From Puffinus mauretanicus (lineage: Eukaryota > Chordata > Aves > Procellariiformes > Procellariidae), in the NCBI GenBank assembly GCA_023333565.1, contig JAJKFH010002438.1:1550001-1614000 (forward strand): a stretch of 64,000 nucleotides of DNA, written 5' to 3'. Shown here piece after piece: positions 12,578 through 22,690 of the stretch. The first letter of the stretch is position 1. The number at the start of each line of letters is the position of its first letter. The position numbers and the translations under genes are program-made. The notes under the pieces are model-generated. The model made no database searches. It was not told the origin of the DNA and saw only the letters and a program-made list of their open reading frames with translations.

Positions 12578-14443
12578 CTGATCACACTTACATTAGGATG
12601 GGATAAACATATTTTTGAGGGTGCTTGTACTGATCGACAAAAGCAGTCCAACGATGAGAGAGATACCGCACCCAAGGTGACAGAGCCCTCCTGGACCCAG
12701 GACACCCACACGAGTGAAGGAAGCCCTCAAGCAGAATTACTGCTCTCCCTAACCACAGATACAGCCACGTACACCACCAGGCTCAGCTTGCACAGCTGGA
12801 AATGTCTCATTTCTGTGCGGCCTGGTTAAGCAAGAGGCATGGATTTCTGTTTGAAGGCAATATAAACTGCACCACTGGAAATACCAATGGAAATATTTCT
12901 GTTATTTCCAGGCCACCAAACACAAGCACTTACTAGTTTACTACTCTGGTTTCCAATTTGAGAAGTGCCTTTAATGGAAGTGCTTTCTTGAACACATACC
13001 AAATGCCACTGAACATAAATGTGCCTAAACTGCGTCTCCGAGAGAGCTCTGTTTTTAAATTAACTTTGAGCATGTTCTAACCTAAAAAGGGGAGGAAGGA
13101 AAAAAAAAAAGAGGAAAAGAGGAAGAAGGTCTCTTTTGTGGCATTTTTCTTTCTGCGAACACAGAAGGAAATAGGTGTTGGTACAAGCAGAAAGGAAGAC
13201 AGATTTACATCTCCAAGTTTCAAAACAAAGTGCTATCAGCAAAAATATTAGATTATTGATGCAGAGAGAGAGGAAGTTGCAAAGCTGCTTAACATTTCAA
13301 GAAGCTGTGAGGCTTTTCACTCAGTACTGTAGCTGGGGAAAATAAAAATATTCTTTGAGCAGGATTTAGTAACTCAATAACAAAAGTCAAATAGATTAAA
13401 TGCTGCATCTGTTGTTATAATTAAATTAACAAAGTACTGATAGAATCATGCATGTTTTCCCCTTGTGTACCATACCCTGGGCAAAGATGTACTGTAGCTG
13501 TACATATTTCCTGTGTTATAAATTAAAACACAAGCCAAATTCACCCTTCCTGCAATGCTATTAAAAATAAAGGAAAATTACTCCAGGGATAAATCTGGCC
13601 CAGAGATGTTTTTCAAAAAAGATGAGTTTCAGAATAAATTCTACGAAAATAGGTCTGTGAGGAAATACTTGAAACATTTTCACTGGTGTTCCCAGAGCAC
13701 TTGTTTAAAAATATATTGGAACAGATAGTTCCCAGTATTAAATAGGTGGAAAATTTGAAGACAGTGTTTCAGAATACCCTGTTTCCAGGTGATCAACCTG
13801 ATATTCTTACAGTCTGGATTTGGGGGGGGGGGAGAAAGGGGGTGTTGTTGCTGTTTCTTTTTTTGTTTGTTTTCAGGGTTTTTTTGGGGGTGGGGAGGGA
13901 TTGTGGGGTTGTTTTGTTTTGTTTTTTAAATACCTAAGTATCTGCAGTCTTAAATAAAGGCCACTTTATACGCAGCTCAACTTGTGTGCCAAGAATTGAG
14001 GAGCTCAGAAATTCCAGGTGTACTTGGAGAGTCAGACACATGCATTCAAGAGATTACCAATTTTTACACTGAGATTACACAATTAGATGAAATACTACTA
14101 TAAATAGCATCAGGTTAGACTCTCAGCTGGCGCGAGCTGGAGCCAGTCTACTAAAATCAATTAACCTTCCTCAGCTTATCTGGCTCACTCAGGGAATGTG
14201 TACAATTATTAATATTACAGTTCTCCATGGAGTCACATATGCAGAAGTGCTGGCAAGGGCAATGGCCTCAGTTAACCTTCACACACAGTAGCACGATGCT
14301 GGAATCCTGCATGAATGCACCCGTAACACTTCTTCTGCAAGAGTGCATCAACTAAAATGATGAAAACAGCCATAAAACACACACAAGTTGCAATTTATCT
14401 CCAGCAATTTGCAGAGCTAACAACCATTGTAATCACATTTTTG
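12578..14443. other. noncoding, A/T-rich, with a G-rich tract
   Basis: No gene or interspersed repeat was recognised. The stretch contains the G/T-rich low-complexity tract described separately (13,822-13,926), and A-rich runs near 13,100. The piece from about 14,100 to 14,230 is unique, with several TAAT cores and a mixed composition unlike a repeat, but I have no direct evidence of function. Confidence 0.45.
13822..13926 (+). repeat. G/T-rich low-complexity tract with G-quadruplex motif
   Basis: An 11-G run (13,822-13,832) is followed by a 5-G run, then T-rich sequence and a compact cluster of four G-runs at 13,886-13,907. That cluster is GGGGG-T-GGGG-A-GGG-ATTGT-GGGG, which fits the canonical four-run G-quadruplex rule with loops of 1, 1 and 5 bases. 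Poly-T and TTTTG repeats follow. It is a simple low-complexity tract. Any structural role in replication or transcription is inference. Confidence 0.7.
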
Positions 14444-14562
14444 CAGAATCACAGAAAACTGGTCTGGAGGGAACTTCAAGAGGCCGTTCACCCCTTCCCT
14501 CACCCCAGGGCGAGCTGTAGCACACCCACACACTCCTGACACCTCCTCCTTCATTGGAGGGT
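14444..14562 (-). mobile_element. degraded CR1/L3-like LINE 3' fragment
   Basis: Reading the plus strand, the segment begins with GCAGAATCACAGAAAACTGG and continues with GGAGGGAACTTCAAGAGGCC, a C-rich block, and TTCATTGGAGGGTTTTGGG. This order matches the reverse complement of an old CR1 3' end, in which AATCATAGAA, GGAAGGGACCTC and AAAACCTCCAATGATGGAG-like blocks follow each other. Divergence is high and the edges are uncertain. An alternative is chance similarity, but three blocks in order make that less likely. Confidence 0.55.
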
Positions 14563-17500
14563 TTTGGGCCAAAATGTTTCATTCTTGATCTCAGTCCAAA
14601 ACAAGATGTGATTTAAACCCAGTTGTTCATCTCGTTTAAGCTCCAGGTGTTGGCCTTTAATGCTAATTAATATACAGAACACCAAACTAGCTGACTAGTT
14701 CCTATGTGAATACAGAGCTGAGCCTTTGCTAACACAGGGACAGCAGAAGACATAAACAGGTAGGATTAATGATTTTCTTAGAGCAAGAGTCAAACATAGC
14801 AGAAATAAAAAATCTGCTCAACAGATCTCCATCGCAGGAGATATTTTTAGCACATCTGGAGGAGACCACCAAGGTCATGAGAAAATCTGCAATGCTCTCA
14901 TCGAGGCCATCCTCTCCATGACAGGCACTGAGAGGCAGCAGGTCTACCCTCCCGCTGCCATACAGAAGAGGCCACTCCGTTTCCAGAGAACGCTGTTCTC
15001 TCCAGTGTTGCTCTGACCAAGCCTGCTTTCCATCCCCCAGCTTTTACAAGCTTTTGACAAAGTCCCCTTGCAATGGCACGGGAGCACGTACTTCTCTTCC
15101 CCTCTGTTTTCCCACCAGAAAGTCACAGGCTCAGAAGAGAGAAGGGAATCCCATGGAGCAGACAGCTCCTGGCTCCCCTGCCTCCAAAACCTCCTGGGGC
15201 ACAAAACCAGAGATTTTGTCTGTGGAGGGAGGAAGGGGGAGGCTGGCAGGGAAAGACATTAAATGTGCCATTTTGCAAAAATAGTACTTGGATAGTTCTT
15301 ACAAGCACAGAAGGATTCAGGACTAACAGTGCTACTGATGGTGCTTCCGGAGTAAGGTAAAGGGAGAAGGGTCTGGACATCAGATCCTAGTCTTAGAAAA
15401 GTTTTACGTTATTAAAGCAAGGCATCAATTCTTGTAACAAGGCGCTGCAGCTTATTTAAAGAAAATAACACACTAATAAGAACATTTTTTTCCTTCCACA
15501 TCTTCCAGGCATGGCATCACTAGGATCTGTATGGAAATGTTTCCATTGCTTCTGCCACAGTCCTGAAAACAATCTTGTGCTTGTAAAGAGATGCAGCCCA
15601 GTCTCATTGTGATTCTAAACCAGAATACATATTTCTTCTATTTTTTCCCCATATATTTCTTTGCATGCAATTATTCAGACAAATCATACTCCTCAATCTC
15701 CTGGGAGTCAGTTTATTCCAATAATTGAGAGGGCTTTTTTTCTTCTCTGATGTTCTGTTTTTCAGGGCAAGGTTATTTTTTGTGTGTATGATCCTTTTTC
15801 AATTATGCAAAACCCAAGGCAAAAGTGTAATAAAAATGCAACAACTCTATTGCTTATTTTTGTGGTCTGACATTTTCATTTCATGTCATAATGAGTCTAA
15901 TCAATCTATCCTGCATTACACACATATCACATTCCTAACCAGTAGCAATTAGAAATAGGTATCAGATTTCTTTCTCCAGAATTGTATGAAAATTAATGTC
16001 ACTTGTCACAAAAAGAGTTCAGACTACAAAGAGCAACACACAAAACACTAAGTATTTTAATTTGACACCATTCTTCATGCAGTTCTCAAATCAAAAGCAA
16101 CAATGTTAAATTCTATTATTAATCCTCCTGCCTGGATCATCACTCTGAATAAAGGCATTAATGAGATGGAGACCTGCAAAGCGTTGTCTTAGAAGCCATA
16201 AAACATAAAATTAAAACTAAAATTGAACAATTTGGTCCTCGGGATTAAAAATCCTCAGTAAATCACATAATCACCAAGAAAAGGCTAAAGTACTGAACAA
16301 GGAGAGTCTGTAGTGGCTCTGTTCCGTTCTGTACAAGTGACAGGCGGGGTATCTCTCGAGTGACAAACACAGGAGTCTCCCCGTGACCCGTATTAGAGAT
16401 GTCGTGGTCAGGGAGCCTCACTGGCAGCTTTCCATCCCGGGGCTTGAATTCTCACAGCTGCCCGCTCACGGGACTTTCTTGCTCCCCTCCAACATACTTG
16501 CCCTTATTTTCTGAGAGGCAACAAGCACAGTTGTCCCAGCTAAGCAGGAGGTGTCCTGCACCAGTTCATGCCCTCCCAAAGACCCAACCAGTCTCACACC
16601 GGCAGCTGCAATAAAAACAACTGCTCCACTTCGGCAAGGAGCGGCCAGTTGCTGCAACAGCCAGCTCTGCCCCAGCTGATGGAAGTGGGGAAGGGCAACG
16701 TTTCTTCATATTGGTTACAGAAGTCTTGCCTTTAATTTCACTTGGAAGCTCGTCCCTGCCTATCGGGTTTGTTCACTTGGTGCGTCAGCGACTTGTTCCT
16801 TAAAAAAGTTCAAAGGGGGAAAAAAGGATGTAGAAGCTGGAGTAATGCTGAGCTCTTCTGTTACTATGGCTTCTGTATCTGGATCTCTAGAAGTGGCTGT
16901 ATCACATCTAGAGTATGTTGGTTTACCACCTCAGAAGTCAGAGAGCCACCCCAGTTTCAATTCCCAGTGCTGCCCGTCACTCAGTCGCGTGCTAACTGTG
17001 AAATACAGACTGCGGCTACAGCAAAGATGGACACGGAGTACCAAAAATTCAGTGATTCAGCCTCAGCTCTCAACCATCTACCCAGATGTCACATCCATTT
17101 CGTAAAAACTTCTGCCTGTTCTGCATCTGTGTTAACGGGGAGAAAAAAAGCCAAGTCTTGCAGATGTGCGGAGCTCAGACAACAATAAAACAGGTCACTG
17201 ATCAGATAACTCCCAGGGTGTATTCACTGTGAAAGATGGCATGAATTTCGTTTCCTCACAAGGTAACAAGACAGATGGACAGTAATGCCTATTGCAAAAT
17301 TGTCCCACAAAAAGCGGGTGACACAATGAGGGATCCAAGACATTTGTAAACAAACCCATTTAAGCTGAATCCCATATAGCGTATGCAGGAGCGTGGGTGC
17401 AAGAACTGCACAACTGTTTGCTTGCACATTACCTGAATCTTGGACAAAACATCTGTGGCCAGCCATCCCAGGGATTTCCAGGGCAGACTTAGGAAAGTCT

Positions 17501-17962
17501 AACAGCTCACCAACTGCTACTGAAACCTATGTTCAACAAGAGGCTAAAAAAATACCAGGTGATCTCTTATTAGGTCCTAACTTGCCATTGAACAAAGTAA
17601 CAAGATATGCAGGATCTAAGGAGTCTCCTTTATTCGAGCAATCCCTTAAGGCACAGTCCCTCCAAGAGGGACAGCAATCATAAAGCTTTCAGTAGCGAAC
17701 CATTAACCTCGCAGTCACCAAAAACCTAAAGTTTCATTTAGCACCTGAAATTTTTTCATACCCTTCTAAATCCTGTATACAATCTGTGTATCAGCAAGAG
17801 CAGATTACCATTGTTATTTTCATATAGCAAACTAAATATAAACGTGATAATTAAGAGCGAAATAAAGAAACAATTGCAGATTTTAAATACTGATGATTAT
17901 TTCCCCCCCCCCAATATTTGTATGTATCTTCCAAATGCTGAGTAAATCAAAACCCAGAGAGA
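14563..17962. other. noncoding sequence, nothing recognised
   Basis: About 3.4 kb without a recognisable gene or repeat. It includes GC-richer patches near 15.0-15.4 kb and 16.3-16.7 kb where several overlapping frames on both strands stay open. They share no known domain and contradict one another. No splice-site pair here was convincing. Confidence 0.4.
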
Positions 17963-18045
17963 AATACACACTGTGGGCCAGATCTTTCAGCAGGTATAAG
18001 TCAGCATGGTCTGAACAACTCTTCATAGATAATTACACTGCCAAA
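17963..18045 (+). repeat. old amniote interspersed repeat (GGCCAGATC type)
   Basis: The sequence GGGCCAGATCTTTCAGCAGG, followed by TATAAGTCAGCATGG and, after a diverged middle, ATTACACTGCCAA, matches a pattern I know from bird and turtle DNA: a short palindromic repeat whose ends read GGGCCAGATCCTCAGCTGG and TTTACACCAGCTGAGGATC. This copy is clearly diverged and has lost its far end. I am confident that it is repetitive. I am not sure of the family name, and its palindromic ends suggest a nonautonomous DNA-transposon-like origin. Confidence 0.5.
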
Positions 18046-18904
18046 TACTTGATGAAAAGAATTGAGTGGATGTCAGCATATGCTTTGTGTAAAACAGACA
18101 AGAGGACATTTGTCAGACAAGAATTAAATTAAGACTCACTATGGGAACTGTATCGTACAGTTTAAAAGAAAAACACACTACAAACACATGTGCAGGCCTG
18201 AAAACAGGGGTAAAAAGCATGAGAAATGTCAGCTGAGGTCTGCTCCTTACAAGGAAGGAGATTCAACAGCAAGGGATACTATTATCCATTGCATGCAAAG
18301 AACTGGTTTTATAGGAACCGGCAAGCTTGCTGCTCCAAAGCAGCTGCTTGAACATTTAGCTTGAAAAACAGACTATTCCTTGCATTTTCTTTGGTTGTCT
18401 TTCAGCTGTACTGCTAAACTGCTCTGCTGACACAGCAGTGCCAAACAGCACTGTGTTTCATAGAGGCCTGGAGTGCCTTTAGGCTGAACGAGTGCCTGGT
18501 AAAAACTGCACATGGTTTATACGGCACACTGAAGCAGAGACCACAGCACTGTACCGATGCCAGAGGCGCCTGGAAGCTGCAGCGTAATTTTTGAGGACGC
18601 AGCTCAGTACGTTCGCATCAACAAGGTGGTTCTACATGAGCCATTTTCAGTGCTGGCTATTTTGTCATAAAAAAAGCCAAAGAAGGAAGCAGTCAGTAAG
18701 AGACGGAAACCTGTGCATTCAGGAGAGCAGCAAATGATTCATACACTATAGAGATGCACGCAAGATTAGTCCATGCTAGTCAGAGCTGGGTATTATGGAT
18801 AATAACTCCAACAGTCTGCATTATATAGATACCAGGTTTGCAGCCTACACATCTGCCAGTTTTCTTGCTAGATACTGCAAACCAGCATACATCTAATCAC
18901 TCAC

Positions 18905-19001
18905 CAGCAATAATTCCCCTTCCTGCTTCAATCTTCTGTTACACAGTTTCATCTGATCCAAGAGACTTAAAATGTATAAATTAACAATATCTGTTTTTTT
19001 G
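18905..19001 (-). other. candidate internal exon, 97 nt
   Basis: On the minus strand a pyrimidine-rich acceptor ending TTCCACTGTTCCAG precedes 97 nt that end at a strong donor, CTG followed by GTGAGTGATT. One frame is open throughout and gives a leucine-rich, charged 32-residue stretch (including LLDQMKLCNRRLKQEGELLL), entering with one base of a split codon and leaving in phase 0. I recognise no protein family. Splice-like pairs with an open frame arise by chance in sequence of this kind, and no adjacent exon confirms the phase, so this is only a pointer. Confidence 0.15.
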
Positions 19002-19862
19002 CTGGAACAGTGGAACAAAATAACTGATAAATTGAAACTTAAAAAAAAAAAAAAAGAGAATGCAAAAAATTGAAGTTCACCGACTGAAAATATTTTCCAA
19101 AGCAGTGATTCAGCTTAGTGTGTGATTTTACACACACACAGAGACACAGGTTTTCAGATATTAAACAAATGCTACCCAGAACAAAAGATGTGCTCAGCTT
19201 TCCTTTGAAAAGCCCATCACACAAGCAGGTATCAAATAAATAAAGAGAGAACTGTAGTCTGATACAATATGGCAATTTCAATCTAACACAAAATCTTGCT
19301 GGCACTGAGGCTGAAGCCACACATTTTAAGAGAAAGCTACCAGACCTTTCCTGGTGTGAATATTTAATGTTTTGAGAGAAGCGAGATAATTTTGTATTTA
19401 GAAGCTACTCCACCAGAAACACGCATTGTTCTCTTAAACACTGTTTTAAATTAGGGTTAACCAACTTGTAAGATTGCTCACAAAATCTCTAACCACTTAA
19501 GCAAAGCAAGAAATCCTCAATCAGTAAAGCTGTGGACAAACGGGATTACCAGTCTGGCTTGCAAGTGAGAATAGCCTGTTAAAAAAGGCAGAATCACATT
19601 TCCATGTGGAAAAATTTAAAATTATTATTACTAAATATAACACCTCAAATTTTTTTTCCCCCTATTTCATTTACAATAATACATATACACTCATCTCTGC
19701 TTGTTCCATTAGATAAACACAGGTAGCAGAGCCAGTGTCACCTTCTTGTTCAAAATCGCTTGGGATTTGAGTGCTCCCTCCCAGATTCCCCCGGAGTGGA
19801 GCAGCAATGCTGAGACCACGGGGAAACAGGCAGGCATGTGCGGGGAGAGGAACAGGAAATAC

Positions 19863-19911
19863 CTGCGTGTGGCTGCCAGACCCATCTTCTTCATAGGCCT
19901 TGTCAAAATAC
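19863..19911 (-). other. candidate internal exon, 49 nt
   Basis: On the minus strand a long pyrimidine tract (TCTTTCTCTCCTTTCTCCCC) is followed by no AG dinucleotide until the acceptor CCTTGCAG, the normal arrangement of a real 3' splice site. The 49-nt segment then reads YFDKAYEEDGSGSHTQ in one frame and ends at CGCAG followed by GTATTT. The motif CAGGTATTT occurs at both ends, so either copy could act as donor. The same frame stays open on both sides, and another minus frame is open too, so the coding appearance partly reflects local GC content. The protein is not recognised. Confidence 0.2.
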
Positions 19912-21269
19912 CTGCAAGGTAGCCAAAATTCCCATCCAAATCCGAATTGGGGAGAAAGGAGAGAAAGACTCGAGTATTGGAATGTTCCAATTTGAAAGTG
20001 TCATTAAGAATTATAATTACATTGGAGGGGAAATAAAAAAAATAAAGCAAAGAGGGTCCATTTGATATGGCACCTAGATGGCAAGGGAGAGAAGCATTTA
20101 TTCCACCGCACTGAAATATTTTATATTCACAGTCATCGCCGCAGTGTTGAATAAAGTGAAGGAAAGTGTTGCTGCTTATTCCTTGTATCATTCTCTGCTA
20201 TGGCACCCTCTGCCATCCAAATTCCCCCCCGCCCCTCACACCTTTATAAAATGTCAGTGCAGTGACTTTCTAGGAATTTGGGCCAAGTTCAAGAATCCCC
20301 ATCTGCTCCCGTTGGAGAGGAATGAGATCAGACTGTAAATGCGTGGCAGACTCCTAGCAAGGAGACATGCGAGCACAATTTGGACACGTATGAAAGTCAG
20401 TCGCAGCTTTCTTCATTCAAATTAAAAACTTTAGACTCGCCTCTGTCTCTCTGTAATGAAGCATTCATATATTCAGTTCATCATCCATTTAGGTTAAGTG
20501 CATGTATAGGCAAGCATTCTCAAGACACTTCATTAATCTACATGTATCTTAAAGATGTTTAGAATTGTAGACGTGCATGCACAAGATGAGTTTTTCAAGA
20601 CTTAAAAGCAATTAGGTCTTGAGAAAAGTGGCTTTGGTTGCACATGTTCTCACAGTTATTTAAATTAATTCAAATCAAATATATGTTTAAATCAGCACAA
20701 GACATCTCATTAGACATCGGCTTTTTTTCCGGTTTTAAGAGCTTTTTTGAATCGCCTTGCACTGCATACTTAAGAGCATGCACTTACGCAGGTAGTCAGC
20801 TTGCAGGATGGTGCCCCTTGACAGACCTACACCCCCCTCCCCACAGGTTCGAAATGGAATTTATAATACTTTGTCATTATAGTTGGTAACACTACGGGAA
20901 TATATATAAAAAAGATGCGCTTTATATCAAAACATCAGTCTTTCAAGTGACTTGAAGGAACAACAGCAGAAATAGAGCCAACAACTGAAAAGCAGAGCAG
21001 TGCACCCACTCGGATCAAGTGCTGGAGCAAACCTGGGTTAGCGACTCCCTGACACTTGGAAGGAAGCACAAAGAGTAGAAAAAGGCCTTCAACTCACATT
21101 CACTTGCTCATTCATGCTCTGAAGTGCATAAATCTGGAGTCACTTTCCGGAGATGTTTCTCCCCACCTGACTGGTTATCACGGTCGTCCAGGGCTAAAGT
21201 TGGAAACATTCATCTACTGAACACTTCCCAATTTACCTTCATGGCACTCTGTAGAGTTGAGATCAAACT

Positions 21270-21425
21270 TCCTTATTTTGTAAGATGGGGAACATTAAAC
21301 AAAAAAAAACAAACCAAAAACAAAAAAAACAAACCAAACAGAAATCAAGCTACTTGCCCAAAGCTATATGAGAAATTAGGTAGAACTGGAAACTGAAGGC
21401 GGGTCATGCAAGTCCCGGTTGAGCC
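21270..21425 (-). mobile_element. MIR-like SINE, reverse orientation, with A-rich expansion
   Basis: Reading the plus strand, ATTTTGTAAGATGGGGAA, then CAAGCTACTTGCCCAAAG and CTATATGAGAAATTAGGTAG, followed by AACTGG, reproduce in order the reverse complement of the MIR core and 3' region. The expected order is: bases copied from TCATCTGTAAAATGGG, then CTTGCCCAAGGTCACACAG, then TAAGTGGCAGAGC. Between the first two blocks sits an A-rich insertion of about 45 bases (21,298-21,345) with repeated AAACAAACC units, apparently a simple-repeat expansion inside the element. It is old and diverged but the block order is diagnostic. Confidence 0.7.
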
Positions 21426-21457
21426 CTGTAAGATTAGCCTTTCTGCGTTTGACCATC

Positions 21458-21481
21458 TACTACACTTCTAGATGTGTAGTA
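21458..21481. repeat. short inverted repeat, 8-bp arms
   Basis: TACTACAC and GTGTAGTA are perfect inverted arms separated by an 8-base loop. The repeat lies just downstream of the MIR-like element and upstream of the longer hairpins at 21.6 kb. Alone it could be chance. Confidence 0.6.
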
Positions 21482-21611
21482 ATTTCAAATCCTGCCTACT
21501 TAAACTCTAACAGAAGACTCTTGAATTTTCCATCATTGGAAAAAGATGACCCTAAGTCTGGTAGAGAATATTAGATGCCCTTATAATCCCAAGTGTCTCT
21601 CTTGCTTCCAT

Positions 21612-21663
21612 CTATTTATTTTCCTTTTAAGTCCATTTGTGGACTTAAAAGGAGAATAAATAG
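21612..21663. repeat. near-perfect 23-bp inverted repeat (hairpin)
   Basis: Bases 21,612-21,634 pair with 21,641-21,663 around a six-base loop (ATTTGT). All 23 positions pair, 22 as Watson-Crick and one as T-G. The inner 12 bases (CCTTTTAAGTCC with GGACTTAAAAGG) are perfect. An arm this long is unlikely by chance. Possible explanations are a small inverted-repeat transposon end, a local inverted duplication, or a hairpin RNA precursor. The stem is shorter than a typical microRNA precursor and A/T-rich at the base. Confidence 0.85.
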
Positions 21664-21667
21664 TCCA

Positions 21668-21712
21668 TTTCTTGGCCAAGTCCGTTTCTGGGCCACAAAT
21701 GTGGCCAAGAAA
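21668..21712. repeat. second inverted repeat, 11-bp arms, GGCCA-rich
   Basis: TTTCTTGGCCA (21,668-21,678) and TGGCCAAGAAA (21,702-21,712) are perfect inverted arms. The interior holds an alternative hairpin, GGCCAC-AAAT-GTGGCC, and the left arm contains the 10-bp palindrome CTTGGCCAAG. It lies only four bases after the 23-bp hairpin. The unit AGTCC[A/G]TTT occurs three times across the two hairpins (near 21,630, 21,662 and 21,679), so they probably arose together. Confidence 0.8.
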
Positions 21713-21767
21713 AAACAATGTGATTACATTCTGCATGTAGTTAAAGCCTGAAGCCTGCTGTTTTAAA

Positions 21768-21827
21768 ACATACACATAAACATACAGATACATATGTACA
21801 TACATTTATACTCACACATACATATAG
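21768..21827 (+). repeat. imperfect ACAT/ATAC microsatellite
   Basis: About 60 bases made of degenerate ACATAC, ATAAAC and GATACAT units. It is simple low-complexity sequence with no further content. Confidence 0.75.
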
Positions 21828-22607
21828 CCTTTGTTAATAATCAGAACAGATCTTGATGAATCACCTCTATTTGATTTTTTTTACAGAGATTCTTGTAAAA
21901 AGCAATCCCCAAATGTGCAAACTATTAAGAAAATATGTGAAAAAACAAAGTCTGATTGGCAGACTAAAGTTGTAGTCTGAATAAGACATAAGCCTGTTTA
22001 GCATTAATGCCAGAAGATCCCCTCTCACTGACAAAAATCTGACATACCGTTTGCTTTATTAGCTCTAAATCAACTATTCATTTAATTTACATTAAAAATA
22101 GGAAATTATAAATTAATACAGATGATTTAGAATTGAAGTCATGCAAAGACAGCACTTCTTTTTTAATAGACTTTCAGTTTGGAAATTAATATTACTGCAC
22201 GCTGCTGAATTGCTACGACAGTCCACAGGGCCAGCGCTAGAAGTCTGTCAATACAACCATTAAGATTTCATTTACTAAGAGTTGATTAACTCAAGGCTTC
22301 CTTTTCCCTTAACTGAATACCACAAACTGCCTCCAACTATTATGAGTTTAGATCTGAGTGTATGAGCAAGGAATGACTCTCTTATGCACCATCTAGAATT
22401 ACAGTTTCACAGATCAAGGAAATGAAACTTTTTAAAATTGGGAGAAAAAAAAAGAAAGGCAAGATAGTGCTTCACCCTAGTCAAAAGTCACTGCAACTCA
22501 GATTAACTTAGAATTCATGAAACTTTAGTCAAGAAAGTAAAAATGAAAGTCTGACCCTTAAAAAGTAAGGTCAGATGTTTCATTAATTTCCTCTTACATT
22601 TTTGTGA

Positions 22608-22690
22608 AGCACGTCATCCAAGGTCACAGAAAAGTCTACTACAAGTCACAAATATGCCACCAGTAGAGATCCAAGAGTTTCCCTTCCAAG
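22608..22690 (-). mobile_element. possible MIR fragment, reverse orientation
   Basis: CATCCAAGGTCACAGAAAAG, followed by GTAGAGATCCAAGAG, resembles the reverse-oriented MIR block AAGGTCACACAGCAAGT followed by a GAACCCAGGAGTCC-like end. Only two blocks match and the edges are not visible, so this could be coincidence. Confidence 0.3.

Larger units (their letters stand above)
18046..21269. other. noncoding sequence with two exon-like segments
   Basis: Mostly unique sequence, A/T-rich at both ends and GC-richer between about 19,700 and 20,260. The GC-richer block has two overlapping minus-strand frames each open for more than 100 codons. Exon-like segments at 18,905-19,001 and 19,863-19,911 are listed separately. 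No repeat family was recognised apart from short poly-A and CA runs near 19,040-19,145. Confidence 0.4.

Noticed and set aside
20050..20080. Possible CTCF site (CACCTAGATGGCAAG)
   Set aside because: Two mismatches in the core positions; too weak to call.
20810..20860. tRNA-like B-box GGTTCGAA
   Set aside because: No A box at the proper distance and no cloverleaf stems.
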